Positions 25,621-33,020 of a stretch of DNA of 64,000 nucleotides are shown here, in pieces. The position numbers and the translations under genes are program-made. The number at the start of each line of letters is the position of its first letter. Within the stretch, counting starts at the first letter, position 1. The notes below the pieces were generated by a model. The model did not search any database and was not told the DNA's origin. It saw only the letters and a list, made by a program, of their open reading frames with translations. Source of the DNA: Nocardioides nitrophenolicus (GTDB taxonomy: Bacteria > Actinomycetota > Actinomycetes > Propionibacteriales > Nocardioidaceae); NCBI RefSeq assembly GCF_016907515.1, contig NZ_JAFBBY010000001.1, positions 4,588,001 to 4,652,000 on the forward strand, in the 5' to 3' direction.

Positions 25621-26586
25621 GTGGGCAAGGTCTACGCGACCGTCGACGGGCGGCTGCGGTCGTTCGTCGAGCGCCAGCACGTGTTCTTCGTCGGCACCTC
25701 GCCGCTCGCCGCCGAGGGTCACGTCAACGTCTCGCCCCGCGGCATCCCCGGCACCTTCGGGCTCGTCGACGAGCGGACCTTCGCCTGGGTCGACACGTCG
25801 GGCAGTGGCAGCGAGACCATCGCCCACCTGCGTGAGAACGGGCGGATCGTCGTCATGTTCTGTGCCTTCGACGGCGCGCCCAACATCGTCCGCTTCCACG
25901 GCCGGGGCCGCGTGGTGTCGCGCTACGACGAGGAGTACGCCGACCTGGCCGCCCGCTTCGAGGACGTGCCCGGCGCCCGGGCGGTGATCGTGGTCGACAT
26001 CGAGCGGATCTCCGACGCGTGCGGCTACGGCGTCCCGCTGATGGACTACGTCGGCGAGCGCGACCTGCTGCCGCGCTACTTCGGCCGCAAGGGCGTCGAG
26101 GGCTCGGCCGACTACCGCCGCCGCAAGAACCGCACCAGCATCGACGGGCTGCCGGCCTTCGACTTCGACCCGCTCGACGAGTGGACGACCCTCGCCGGCC
26201 TCGGCCGGATCCGGGAGCGGCTGGCCGGCCAGATCGACGGCTGGCGGGCGCCGTACTCCTGGACGGTGGCGCTCGACGGCGAGCCCGGCCACGTCAACCT
26301 CCCCGGCGGCCAGCACGCCCTGGCGGCGGTGGTCCTCGCGACCGTCCTCAAGTACGACGGCGCCACCGCGACCCTCGAGCTGAGCCGTCAGCAGCTCGAC
26401 GAGGCGATCACCGCGCTCGCCCCGGCGAGCGCCTGCACCGAGGTCGAGCATCCCAACCTCGCCTCCTGGCGGGCGCTGCGCACGGCGCACGACGAGCGCG
26501 GCGGCGCGATCACCGCGGTCTTCGTGCGCGACGCCACCGACCCGGAGTCCTCCGCCACCGACGCCGCCCTGCGCGCCCGCTGGTGA
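25621..26586 (+). CDS. Pyridoxamine-phosphate-oxidase-fold flavoprotein with extra C-terminal domain
   Basis: 321 residues from GTG 25621. Residues about 1-190 form a PNPOx-like split-barrel domain: FVERQHVFFVGTSPL, GHVNVSPRG, RTFAWVDTSGSGSETIAHLR and IVVMFCAFDGAPNIVRFHGR, then SDACGYGVPLMDY. FMN or F420 could be the cofactor. Residues about 190-321 are an additional soluble part (TLELSRQQLDEAITALAPAS) that I do not recognise. It is longer than the usual 200-residue single-domain members. It overlaps the next gene (GTGA), and both probably share the ilvD transcript. Confidence 0.8.
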   Translation: MGKVYATVDGRLRSFVERQHVFFVGTSPLAAEGHVNVSPRGIPGTFGLVDERTFAWVDTSGSGSETIAHLRENGRIVVMFCAFDGAPNIVRFHGRGRVVSRYDEEYADLAARFEDVPGARAVIVVDIERISDACGYGVPLMDYVGERDLLPRYFGRKGVEGSADYRRRKNRTSIDGLPAFDFDPLDEWTTLAGLGRIRERLAGQIDGWRAPYSWTVALDGEPGHVNLPGGQHALAAVVLATVLKYDGATATLELSRQQLDEAITALAPASACTEVEHPNLASWRALRTAHDERGGAITAVFVRDATDPESSATDAALRARW

Positions 26587-27551
26587 CCGGACCGCACCGC
26601 ATCGCCGCCGTCCTCATCCTGGGGCTGGCCCTGCTGCTGGCCGCGTTCACCGACCCGGGGCACGGCAGCCGCGACCGCGCGCCCCGGGCCGGCGTACCCA
26701 CGGCGACGCCGAAGGCCACGACCCGGCCGCAGCCACCTGCCCCGTCGGCGCCGGCGCTCCCGACCGGCACCCCGCGCTGGCGGAGCGAGCCGGTGCTGCC
26801 GGACCGCGGGATGCTCGTCGCCTACTACGGCACCCCCGGCACCGGCTCCCTCGGCGTCCTCGGCGAGACCTCGCCGGCGAAGGCGTTCCGCCGCCTCCAA
26901 CGCGCCGCCGCACCGTTCGAGCGGCCCGGCCGCCCGGTCCGGCCGGTGTTCGAGCTGATCGTCAGCGTCGCCGACGGCCATCCCGGCAAGGACCGCGACT
27001 TCAGCCACGACGTCGGCCGGGCCGCCGTCCAGGAGTACGTCGACGCGGCCCGCGACCTCGGCGCGCTGCTCGTGCTCGACCTCCAGACCGGGCGCACGGA
27101 CTTCCTCGAGGTCGCCCGGCGCTGGGAGTGGGCGCTGCTCGAGCCGCATGTCAGCCTGGCCATCGACCCCGAGTGGCGAGTCCGCCGCGGGCAGCGCCCG
27201 GCGCGGGTGATCGGCAGCGTCGGTGCCGGTGAGGTCAACCGCACCAGCGCCTGGCTCTCGCGGCTGGTCGTCGAGCACGACCTCCCGGAGAAGCTGCTCG
27301 TCGTGCACCAGTTCCGCACCTCGATGGTGCGCCACATCGGCCGGGTCAAGGCCCGCGACGGCCTGCAGCTGGTCCAGCACGTCGACGGCTTCGGCAACCG
27401 TGCCCAGAAGCTCGCCACCTACCGTGCCGTCGCGCGCCCCGACCTCTTCGCGATGGGGTTCAAGCTGTTCTACGACGAGGACTTCAACCGGATGGGCGCG
27501 AAGGCGGTCCACAAGATCCGTCCGCGGGTCCGCTTCGTGTCCTACCAGTGA
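26583..27551 (+). CDS. Membrane-anchored or secreted hypothetical protein
   Basis: 322 residues from GTG 26583 (GTGA overlap). One N-terminal hydrophobic segment (IAAVLILGLALLLAAF) is followed by a Pro/Thr-rich linker to about residue 65, then a folded domain. That domain holds LVAYYGTPGTGSLGVLGE and VFELIVSVADGHPGKDRDFS, then LLVLDLQTGRTDFLEV, VSLAIDPEWRVRRGQRP, LLVVHQFRTSMV and the end KIRPRVRFVSYQ. The repeated strand-ending acidic or basic residues (LDLQTG, IDPEWR, VHQF) look like a TIM-barrel of glycosidase kind, but I cannot name a family. It may act on the cell envelope. Confidence 0.65.
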   Translation: MTGPHRIAAVLILGLALLLAAFTDPGHGSRDRAPRAGVPTATPKATTRPQPPAPSAPALPTGTPRWRSEPVLPDRGMLVAYYGTPGTGSLGVLGETSPAKAFRRLQRAAAPFERPGRPVRPVFELIVSVADGHPGKDRDFSHDVGRAAVQEYVDAARDLGALLVLDLQTGRTDFLEVARRWEWALLEPHVSLAIDPEWRVRRGQRPARVIGSVGAGEVNRTSAWLSRLVVEHDLPEKLLVVHQFRTSMVRHIGRVKARDGLQLVQHVDGFGNRAQKLATYRAVARPDLFAMGFKLFYDEDFNRMGAKAVHKIRPRVRFVSYQ

Positions 27552-27574
27552 CCGGATCGGGAGAGGGACGAGCG

Positions 27575-28270
27575 ATGGAGACCAACGAGCACGGTCAGCG
27601 GATCGGCGCGCCGGTGCCGGACTGGGAGCCGCGTCCCTGGCCCGACCCGGTCGTCCTAGCCGGCCGCTATGTCACCGTCGAGCCGCTCGGCTCGGCCCGC
27701 TACGCCGAGCTGTTCGCCGCCACCTGCGGCGAGGCGGACGCCGACCTGTGGACCTATCGCCCGATCCCGAAGCCGCGCACCCTCCCCGAGCTGTGGATGC
27801 ACCTCGCCGCGCACCTCGACGATCCCGGCCTGGAGACCTTCGCGCTGGTGCCGCTGGAGGGCGAGGCGGCCGGTACGGCGGCCGGCATCGCGTCCTACAC
27901 CCGGATCGAGCCACGCCACGGCCAGGTCGAGGTCGCCGGGGTGCTCTTCGGCCGCGCGCTGCAGCGCACCCGCGCCGCCACCGAGGCGATCCACCTGCTG
28001 ATGAGGCACGCCTTCGACCTCGGCTACCGCCGCTTCGAGTGGAAGTGCGACAGCCTCAACGAGCCCTCGCGGCGGGCCGCGCAGCGCCTCGGGTTCGTCG
28101 AGGAGGGGCGCTTCCGCAACCACATGGTCACCCAGGGCCGCAACCGCGACACCGACTGGTTCTCGGTCACCGACGCCGAGTGGCCCGCCGTCCGGGCGGC
28201 TCACGAGCGGTGGCTGGACCCGGCGAACTTCGACGCCGCGGGCGTCCAGCGCAGCCCGCTGTCGCGCTAG
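27575..28270 (+). CDS. GNAT-family N-acetyltransferase (RimJ/RimL-like)
   Basis: 231 residues from ATG 27575, chosen for its GAGAGGGACGAGCG upstream; a GTG 27 nt earlier lacks this. The GNAT core is visible: VVLAGRYVTVEPLGSARYAE, EVAGVLFGRALQRTRAATEA (acetyl-CoA pyrophosphate-loop region) and the C-terminal signature YRRFEWKCDSLNEPSRRAAQ with RLGFVEEGRFRNH. RimJ/L-like enzymes acetylate ribosomal-protein or other amine groups; the target is unknown. The stop codon overlaps the convergent GDSL gene by 4 nt (CTAG). Confidence 0.88.
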   Translation: METNEHGQRIGAPVPDWEPRPWPDPVVLAGRYVTVEPLGSARYAELFAATCGEADADLWTYRPIPKPRTLPELWMHLAAHLDDPGLETFALVPLEGEAAGTAAGIASYTRIEPRHGQVEVAGVLFGRALQRTRAATEAIHLLMRHAFDLGYRRFEWKCDSLNEPSRRAAQRLGFVEEGRFRNHMVTQGRNRDTDWFSVTDAEWPAVRAAHERWLDPANFDAAGVQRSPLSR

Positions 28271-29262
28271 CGTCCCAGCGCGGCCAGCACCGACCGAGCC
28301 TGCGCTCGGGCTCCCGCGGAGTTCGGGTGCGCGGGCACGGCCACCGCGAGGCCGTTGAGCGAGACCACGCCCAGGCCCTCGACGTACCTCGTGAGGGGGC
28401 CGGTGCACACGTGGTGTCCGCTGCTCAGCGGGTGGGTGTCGACCAGCTCGGCGCCGCCGCGACCGGCCGCCCGGGCGAGCATCGCGTTCAGCTTCGCGAA
28501 GGTGTCGTGCAGGTAGGCCATGTCGGGGTTCGTGATCGGCACCACCGGCCAGCAGCCGCGCTCCGGGATCGCGTCCAGGTAGTTGACCAGCAGCACCCGG
28601 GCGGCGGGCGAGCGGCGGTGGATCTCCTGCAGGGCCGCGACCACCTTGTCCTCGGACGCCGCGATGTTCTGTGCCAGCCGGTCGACGCCTCCCGCGGTGA
28701 ACCGCTCCTTGCACGCGCCCAGCGGCGGCTGCCCGAGGTCGACGAGGGGCAGCACGTTCGGCACCGGCAGGCTCGGCGCCGGGATCCCGATCGGCGAGAG
28801 CGAGATGCACGACATCGCCCCGCTCGCGATCCCCGCGTCGTTGCCGCCGATGCCCACCGTCACCAGGTCGGTCGTGGGTGTGAGCCGGTCGAACTGCGGC
28901 GGGTTCACCCCGCCGAGCGGCAGCCGCTGCGGCTGCGTGAAGTCGTCGGTCGTCGCCGACCCGCACGTCGCGTCCCGGAAGGTCGTCACTCCGAGCTGCC
29001 GCGCCACCAGCTTCGGGTAGTTGCTGTGCGACTGCGCGCAGTCGATCGGGACGTACGTCGTGTCCGGCAGGCCGTCCTTGTCGAAGAGCACCACGTCGGC
29101 CGACCACGAGTCGCCCAGCGCGACGTACTCGTCGTACTCGTCGTACGTGTCGCTCGTCGGGGAGCCGGCCGCCAGGGCGGGGCCGCTCACGGCCAGGGCG
29201 GGGGCGGCGAGCGTGAGCGCGCCGAGCAGGCGGAGCAGGGGTGAGAAGCGACGCGGGAGCAT
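28267..29262 (-). CDS. Secreted SGNH/GDSL-family hydrolase
   Basis: 331 residues with ATG 29262. A signal peptide ends near ALAAG (about residue 32). Block I is YVALGDSWSAD (GDS-W instead of GDS-L, catalytic Ser about residue 52). The oxyanion block reads VTVGIGGNDAG, and the C-terminal His block VPAHPNSAGA. Just before block I the sequence contains a 9-nt tandem giving DEYDEY. Four or more cysteines could form disulfides, as in secreted actinobacterial lipases and esterases. Likely an extracellular esterase or lipase. Confidence 0.88.
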   Translation of the reverse strand: MLPRRFSPLLRLLGALTLAAPALAVSGPALAAGSPTSDTYDEYDEYVALGDSWSADVVLFDKDGLPDTTYVPIDCAQSHSNYPKLVARQLGVTTFRDATCGSATTDDFTQPQRLPLGGVNPPQFDRLTPTTDLVTVGIGGNDAGIASGAMSCISLSPIGIPAPSLPVPNVLPLVDLGQPPLGACKERFTAGGVDRLAQNIAASEDKVVAALQEIHRRSPAARVLLVNYLDAIPERGCWPVVPITNPDMAYLHDTFAKLNAMLARAAGRGGAELVDTHPLSSGHHVCTGPLTRYVEGLGVVSLNGLAVAVPAHPNSAGARAQARSVLAALGR

Positions 29263-29345
29263 GCCCTCTCAACGAGTCGATGTGACGACGGTCACTCTGG
29301 ATCACCGGCCCGGGATCTGTCGGGGGTCCGTGCTTTGCTCTCGAC

Positions 29346-29762
29346 ATGGATCAGCGGATCAGCTTCATCACCCTCGCCGTCGACGACCTCGACGCCACCC
29401 GGCGCTTCTACCGCGACGGCCTCGGCTGGGTGCCCGAGCTCGACGTGCCCGGCGAGGTGCTCATGTTCAAGACCGGTCAGCTGCTCGTGCTGTCGCTGTG
29501 GGAGCGCAGCCACTTCGAGGCCGAGGTCGGCGTCACCATGCGCGGCCCCGGCGTCGCGCCGATCACCATCGCCCACAACCTGCCCACCCCCGCCGGCGTC
29601 GACGAGGTGCTCGACGCGGCGCGCGCCGCCGGCGCGCCCGTCGTCCACGACGCCGTGCAGCGTGACTGGGGCGGCTACTCCGGCTACTTCGCCGACCCCG
29701 ACGGCTACCGCTGGGAAGTCGCCTACAACCCCGGCCCGGTGGGGGAGGTGGTGCTGCCCTGA
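29346..29762 (+). CDS. VOC-family (glyoxalase/bleomycin-resistance fold) protein
   Basis: 138 residues, ATG 29346. Paired beta-alpha-beta-beta-beta modules are seen: FITLAVDDLDATRRFYRDGL at the start and YFADPDGYRWEVAYNPG at the end, with a metal-type Glu in the last strand. VOC proteins range from metalloenzymes to drug-binding resistance proteins, and nothing here selects among them. It stands alone between GDSL and LysR genes. Confidence 0.85.
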   Translation: MDQRISFITLAVDDLDATRRFYRDGLGWVPELDVPGEVLMFKTGQLLVLSLWERSHFEAEVGVTMRGPGVAPITIAHNLPTPAGVDEVLDAARAAGAPVVHDAVQRDWGGYSGYFADPDGYRWEVAYNPGPVGEVVLP

Positions 29763-29829
29763 CCGGTTCCCGCGAGATCGGCCACAACTCAACAGTGGAG
29801 GCCTGAAGGACGTCGCGCCCGCCCGGCCC

Positions 29830-29860
29830 GGCCTGCCCGCCCGGCCTGCCCGCCCGGCCC
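29830..29860 (+). repeat. 13-nt tandem repeat, intergenic
   Basis: GGCCTGCCCGCCC occurs twice in tandem (29830-29842 and 29843-29855) plus a 5-nt partial copy. It lies between the VOC stop and the convergent LysR gene end. Confidence 0.6.
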
Positions 29861-29877
29861 GGACGCCGCCGCGTGAC

Positions 29878-30759
29878 TCACGCCACCAGCTCACCGACCT
29901 GCCGCAACACCTCCAGCAGGTGCCGCGAGACCGCCCGCTCGTCGGCTCCCCGCTGCACCGCGACCAGTGTCCGGTGCATCGGCGGGTCGAACCCCCGCGA
30001 CACCACGCCCGGCAGGGGCGCCCGCCGCGGATCGAGGCTGTGCCACAGGCAGGACGCCACGCCGCTGCTGACGGCGGCCAGCCAGGCATGCCGCTCGTCG
30101 GTCTCGACGGCCACCTCGGGCGTGATCCCGCAGCCCTCGAAGAAGGCGTCGAGGCTGGCCCGCCGGTCCGACCCGGCCGTCGGCAGCACCAGCGGCACTG
30201 CGGCCAGGTCGGCGAAGGTCACCCGGTCCGGCAGGTCGAGGCCGGCGGGGGAGTAGAGCCGCACCTCCGCCCGGCCGATCGCGACCCGGACCAAGCCGGC
30301 CGGCTCGGCGGAGACCGCGCTGTCACAGAGCCCGAGGTCGGCGCGTCCGGCGGCGACCAGCTCGGCGACCTCGGCCGAGCTGCTGGCGCCGAGCAGGCGG
30401 GCGTGGATCCGCGCGCCGTGCTCACGCAGCCCGGCGAGGATCGGGATGGCGAGCGCGGCCTGCAGGGTCGGCGAGGCGGCGATGACGAGGGGCGCGGAGT
30501 CCTGGTCGGCCGAGGCGGTGGTGCGCAGCCGGTCGATGCTGCCCAACGCCGCCCGGGCGCGGTGGACGAAGGTCTCGCCGGCCGGGGTGAGGGCGACGCC
30601 GCGTCCGGCGCGGGCGAACAGCGCCAGGTCGAGCTCGCGTTCGAGCTGGCGGACGGCGCGGCTCAGGGCGGGCTGGGCGACGAACAGTGCGGCGGCGGCG
30701 GCGGTCATGCTGCCGTGCTCGGCGGTCGCGACGACGTACCGCAGCTGTTGGATGTTCAT
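29878..30759 (-). CDS. LysR-family transcriptional regulator
   Basis: 293 residues with ATG 30759; the upstream in-frame ATG would add an unlikely 17-residue Arg/Pro leader. The N-terminal winged HTH is intact: MNIQQLRYVVATAEHGSMTA, AAAALFVAQPALSRAVRQLE and LFARAGRGVALTPAGE. A two-lobed effector domain follows (PLVIAASPTLQAALAIPILA; ADLGLCDSAV). It is divergent from the secreted SurE-like gene, with a dyad in the 110-nt gap, so regulating that gene and itself is the usual expectation. The effector is unknown. Confidence 0.92.
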   Translation of the reverse strand: MNIQQLRYVVATAEHGSMTAAAAALFVAQPALSRAVRQLERELDLALFARAGRGVALTPAGETFVHRARAALGSIDRLRTTASADQDSAPLVIAASPTLQAALAIPILAGLREHGARIHARLLGASSSAEVAELVAAGRADLGLCDSAVSAEPAGLVRVAIGRAEVRLYSPAGLDLPDRVTFADLAAVPLVLPTAGSDRRASLDAFFEGCGITPEVAVETDERHAWLAAVSSGVASCLWHSLDPRRAPLPGVVSRGFDPPMHRTLVAVQRGADERAVSRHLLEVLRQVGELVA

Positions 30760-30823
30760 CTCGCCTCGGGGGTCGGTGCCATGCCGAACGGGTCTTGGAC
30801 GGGTGTCCACCCGGGCCCCGAAT

Positions 30824-30839
30824 GTAGAACGCGTTCCAC
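30824..30839. promoter_or_regulatory. Possible LysR operator dyad
   Basis: GTAGAACGCGTTCCAC is a near-perfect 16-bp palindrome in the LysR/SurE-like divergent region, of the T-N11/12-A kind. Binding is inferred. Confidence 0.45.
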
Positions 30840-30869
30840 TCGGTTGCCACCCCTCACGAGGAGTCCGCG

Positions 30870-31955
30870 ATGCGTCCTGTCCCCTCCGTCCCTCTGCTCC
30901 CGCGCCTGCTGGCGATCGGCGTCGGCCTGGCGGCCGGTGTCGCCGGCATCGTCGCCGCCGCCCCGGTCACCGCCGCCCCCTCGCCGCCGCTCGCGATCTC
31001 CGCCGCGAAGCCGGCCGCCCCGAAGCCCGCCACCACGCCCCTGGCCGGCCTGAAGGTCCTCCTGACCAACGACGACAGCGCCCGCGGGGCCGATGCCGGC
31101 TTCGGCACCGACGGCAAGGGGCTCTACGTGCTGCGGCGGGCGCTGTGCGCCGCGGGCGCCGACGTGCTGGTGGTCGCGCCGTGGTCCCAGCAGAGCGGCG
31201 CGGGGGCGCGGATGACCACGCCGGGGTTCGCGCCGGTGCCGCTGACGGTGCAGGCGGTGAGCGTGCCGACGGCGTACGCCGGGGACTGCGCGGGCGGAGC
31301 GGCGGGCGGGGCGGTGTTCGGCGTGTGTGCCGCGGCCGGCCCCTGCGGCTCCACGACCCCGTCGGCCTCGCCCGCCGACGCGGTCAACGTCGCGCTGAGC
31401 CGGTTCGCGAGGAACTACTGGAGCGGCGGCCCCGACGTGGTGCTGTCGGGCACGAACTTCGGCCAGAACATCGGAGCGACGCTCAATCACTCGGGCACGG
31501 TCGGCGCGGCGATCACGGCGCACGAGTACGCCGTGCCGGCGGTCGCGGTGAGCGCGGAGGTGCCGCGGGACCTGGCGCAGATCCCGAACGTGCCGTTCGC
31601 GGCCGCGGCGGACTTCGCGGTCCGCCTCCTCGGTGGCCTGGTGCGGCGCGGGCTGCTCCGCGACGACCTGGTGCTCAACGTCAACTACCCGTTCGTGGGT
31701 GCCGGCGAGCGGCTCGGCCGTGCGGTGAACGCCGAGGTGGGGCGCAGCAGCGACCTGGGCCTGACCTTCGCGGGAGAGGTGCCGGCGAGCGGCGGCACCT
31801 ACCTGCTGTCGGCCGGCGCCCCGGCCGTGGAGACCCGCCGCAACGCCGACACCACGGCGCTGGCCGACAACGACATCCCGGTGACCGCGCTCGACGGCGA
31901 CTGGGGTCGGTCGATGCCGGTGGGGGTGCGACTGCTGCTCGGCTCGCTGCGGTGA
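30870..31955 (+). CDS. Secreted SurE-like 5'/3'-nucleotidase (survival-protein family)
   Basis: 361 residues, ATG 30870. Unlike cytoplasmic SurE of about 250 residues, it has a Sec signal peptide and Ala/Pro-rich linker (to about residue 55). The SurE metal site is present: VLLTNDDS (Asp-Asp), APWSQQSG, VLSGTNFGQNIG and HSGTVGAAI (Asn/Ser ligands). NDIPVTALDGDWG follows near the C-terminus. It should be an extracellular nucleotidase or acid phosphatase that releases phosphate or nucleosides. It is divergent from LysR, which may control it. Confidence 0.88.
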   Translation: MRPVPSVPLLPRLLAIGVGLAAGVAGIVAAAPVTAAPSPPLAISAAKPAAPKPATTPLAGLKVLLTNDDSARGADAGFGTDGKGLYVLRRALCAAGADVLVVAPWSQQSGAGARMTTPGFAPVPLTVQAVSVPTAYAGDCAGGAAGGAVFGVCAAAGPCGSTTPSASPADAVNVALSRFARNYWSGGPDVVLSGTNFGQNIGATLNHSGTVGAAITAHEYAVPAVAVSAEVPRDLAQIPNVPFAAAADFAVRLLGGLVRRGLLRDDLVLNVNYPFVGAGERLGRAVNAEVGRSSDLGLTFAGEVPASGGTYLLSAGAPAVETRRNADTTALADNDIPVTALDGDWGRSMPVGVRLLLGSLR

Positions 31956-31989
31956 GCTCACCGGGTGTCCGTCCGGCAGACTGGGAGGC

Positions 31990-32775
31990 GTGGCGGACAC
32001 CCCGGCGGGCGACCTGCTGACCCGCGTGATCGGCGACCTTGTCGCCGACGTCCGTGGCGGGCGGGAGCCGGCGCTGGCCGACGAGCCGGACGCGGTGCAC
32101 CTGCTGCGGACGTCGGTGCGTCGGCTGCGCAACGTGCTGGCGGGCTTCGGTCGCTACGTCGAGCGTCGGCCGGCGCGGGAGCTGCGCGCCCACCTGGCGT
32201 CGTACGGCGCGCTCCTGGGGACGGGGCGCGACCTGGAGGTGCGGGCCGAGGACTGCCGCCGGTTGCTCGCGGAGCTGGGCCGCTCCGACCTGGAGCCGGT
32301 CCTGGTGGCGCCGCTCGTGGCGGCCCACGACGGCGCCCACCGGGTGCTGCGTGACTGGCACGCGTCGCCCGACGCCGGGATGCTCGACCGCCTGCTCGCG
32401 CGGTGGGCCGACGACGTCCCGCTGACCGGCCGGGCCGGTCGGTCGGCCGGCAAGGTGACGGCGGCGGTGCTGCGTGCCGAGGTGCGGAGGGTCCTCGACC
32501 GGGCGGCCGAGGGCGAGACCTCCCACGACGTGCGCAAGGCCGCGCGCCGGCTGCGCCATGTCGCCGAGGCGGTGGGGGACCCCGGTCTGGCGCGAGCGGG
32601 CAAGGACGTCCAGGGCCGGCTCGGCGACCACCGCGACGCGCTGCTGCTCGCGAGCCACCTGTGGTCGGCGGGTGCCCCGGCGGTGGTGGTCGCCCGGGTG
32701 GAGGCGGCCGCGAGCCGGGCGCTCGAGGGGCTGCCGGAGGTGCTTGCCGTGCTTCGTGAGCGCGACGGATCCTGA
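31990..32775 (+). CDS. CHAD-domain protein
   Basis: 261 residues from GTG 31990. Conserved histidine/basic helices of the CHAD fold are visible: DAVHLLRTSVRRLRNVLAGF, a second copy TSHDVRKAARRLRHVAEAVG, and RLGDHRDALLL. CHAD domains are helical, positively charged modules that bind polyphosphate, often with CYTH domains; no CYTH domain is attached here. It is single, 31 nt after the SurE-like gene. Confidence 0.88.
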   Translation: MADTPAGDLLTRVIGDLVADVRGGREPALADEPDAVHLLRTSVRRLRNVLAGFGRYVERRPARELRAHLASYGALLGTGRDLEVRAEDCRRLLAELGRSDLEPVLVAPLVAAHDGAHRVLRDWHASPDAGMLDRLLARWADDVPLTGRAGRSAGKVTAAVLRAEVRRVLDRAAEGETSHDVRKAARRLRHVAEAVGDPGLARAGKDVQGRLGDHRDALLLASHLWSAGAPAVVVARVEAAASRALEGLPEVLAVLRERDGS

Positions 32776-32813
32776 GACCGGAGTCTTGCCATATGAGACG
32801 TGTGCGACACTGG

Positions 32814-32843
32814 TTCGACGGCACGACGTGCGGCGGCTACGGT
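32814..32843 (+). promoter_or_regulatory. Promoter of the ilv leader
   Basis: -35-like TTCGAC (32814-32819), an 18-nt spacer, then -10 TACGGT (32838-32843). The start would fall at about 32850, the A of the leader-peptide ATG, giving a leaderless leader peptide. Confidence 0.5.
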
Positions 32844-32849
32844 GATTCC

Positions 32850-32891
32850 ATGCATGACCTGCTTCTCGTACGCACCGGACGCGCCGGCTGA
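32850..32891 (+). CDS. ilvBNC leader peptide (attenuator peptide)
   Basis: 13-residue peptide MHDLLLVRTGRAG. Three consecutive Leu codons and one Val codon (CTG CTT CTC GTA) form the control region, and CTT and GTA are rare in this G/C-ending codon set. It lies 43 nt before a strong terminator hairpin and ahead of ilvB. Stalling on Leu/Val codons would be expected to prevent terminator formation when branched-chain amino acids are scarce. It is too short to call without this context. Confidence 0.82.
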   Translation: MHDLLLVRTGRAG

Positions 32892-32934
32892 GCCTGACCA
32901 GGACCTTCCGTCAGTCACCCCGCCAGCGCGTCCA

Positions 32935-32966
32935 CCCCTCGTTGCCCAGCAACCGAGGGGTTTTTT
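32935..32966 (+). terminator. ilvBNC attenuator terminator
   Basis: Arms CCCCTCGTTG (32935-32944) and CAACCGAGGGG (32950-32960) pair with one bulged C around a CCCAG loop and run into six T residues (32961-32966). It lies 54 nt before ilvB. This is an intrinsic terminator placed as an attenuator. Confidence 0.85.
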
Positions 32967-33020
32967 GTTGAGTAGCCACCAGCAGTTCAGCCCCACCAGA
33001 GCAGACAAGGAACGACTCGG

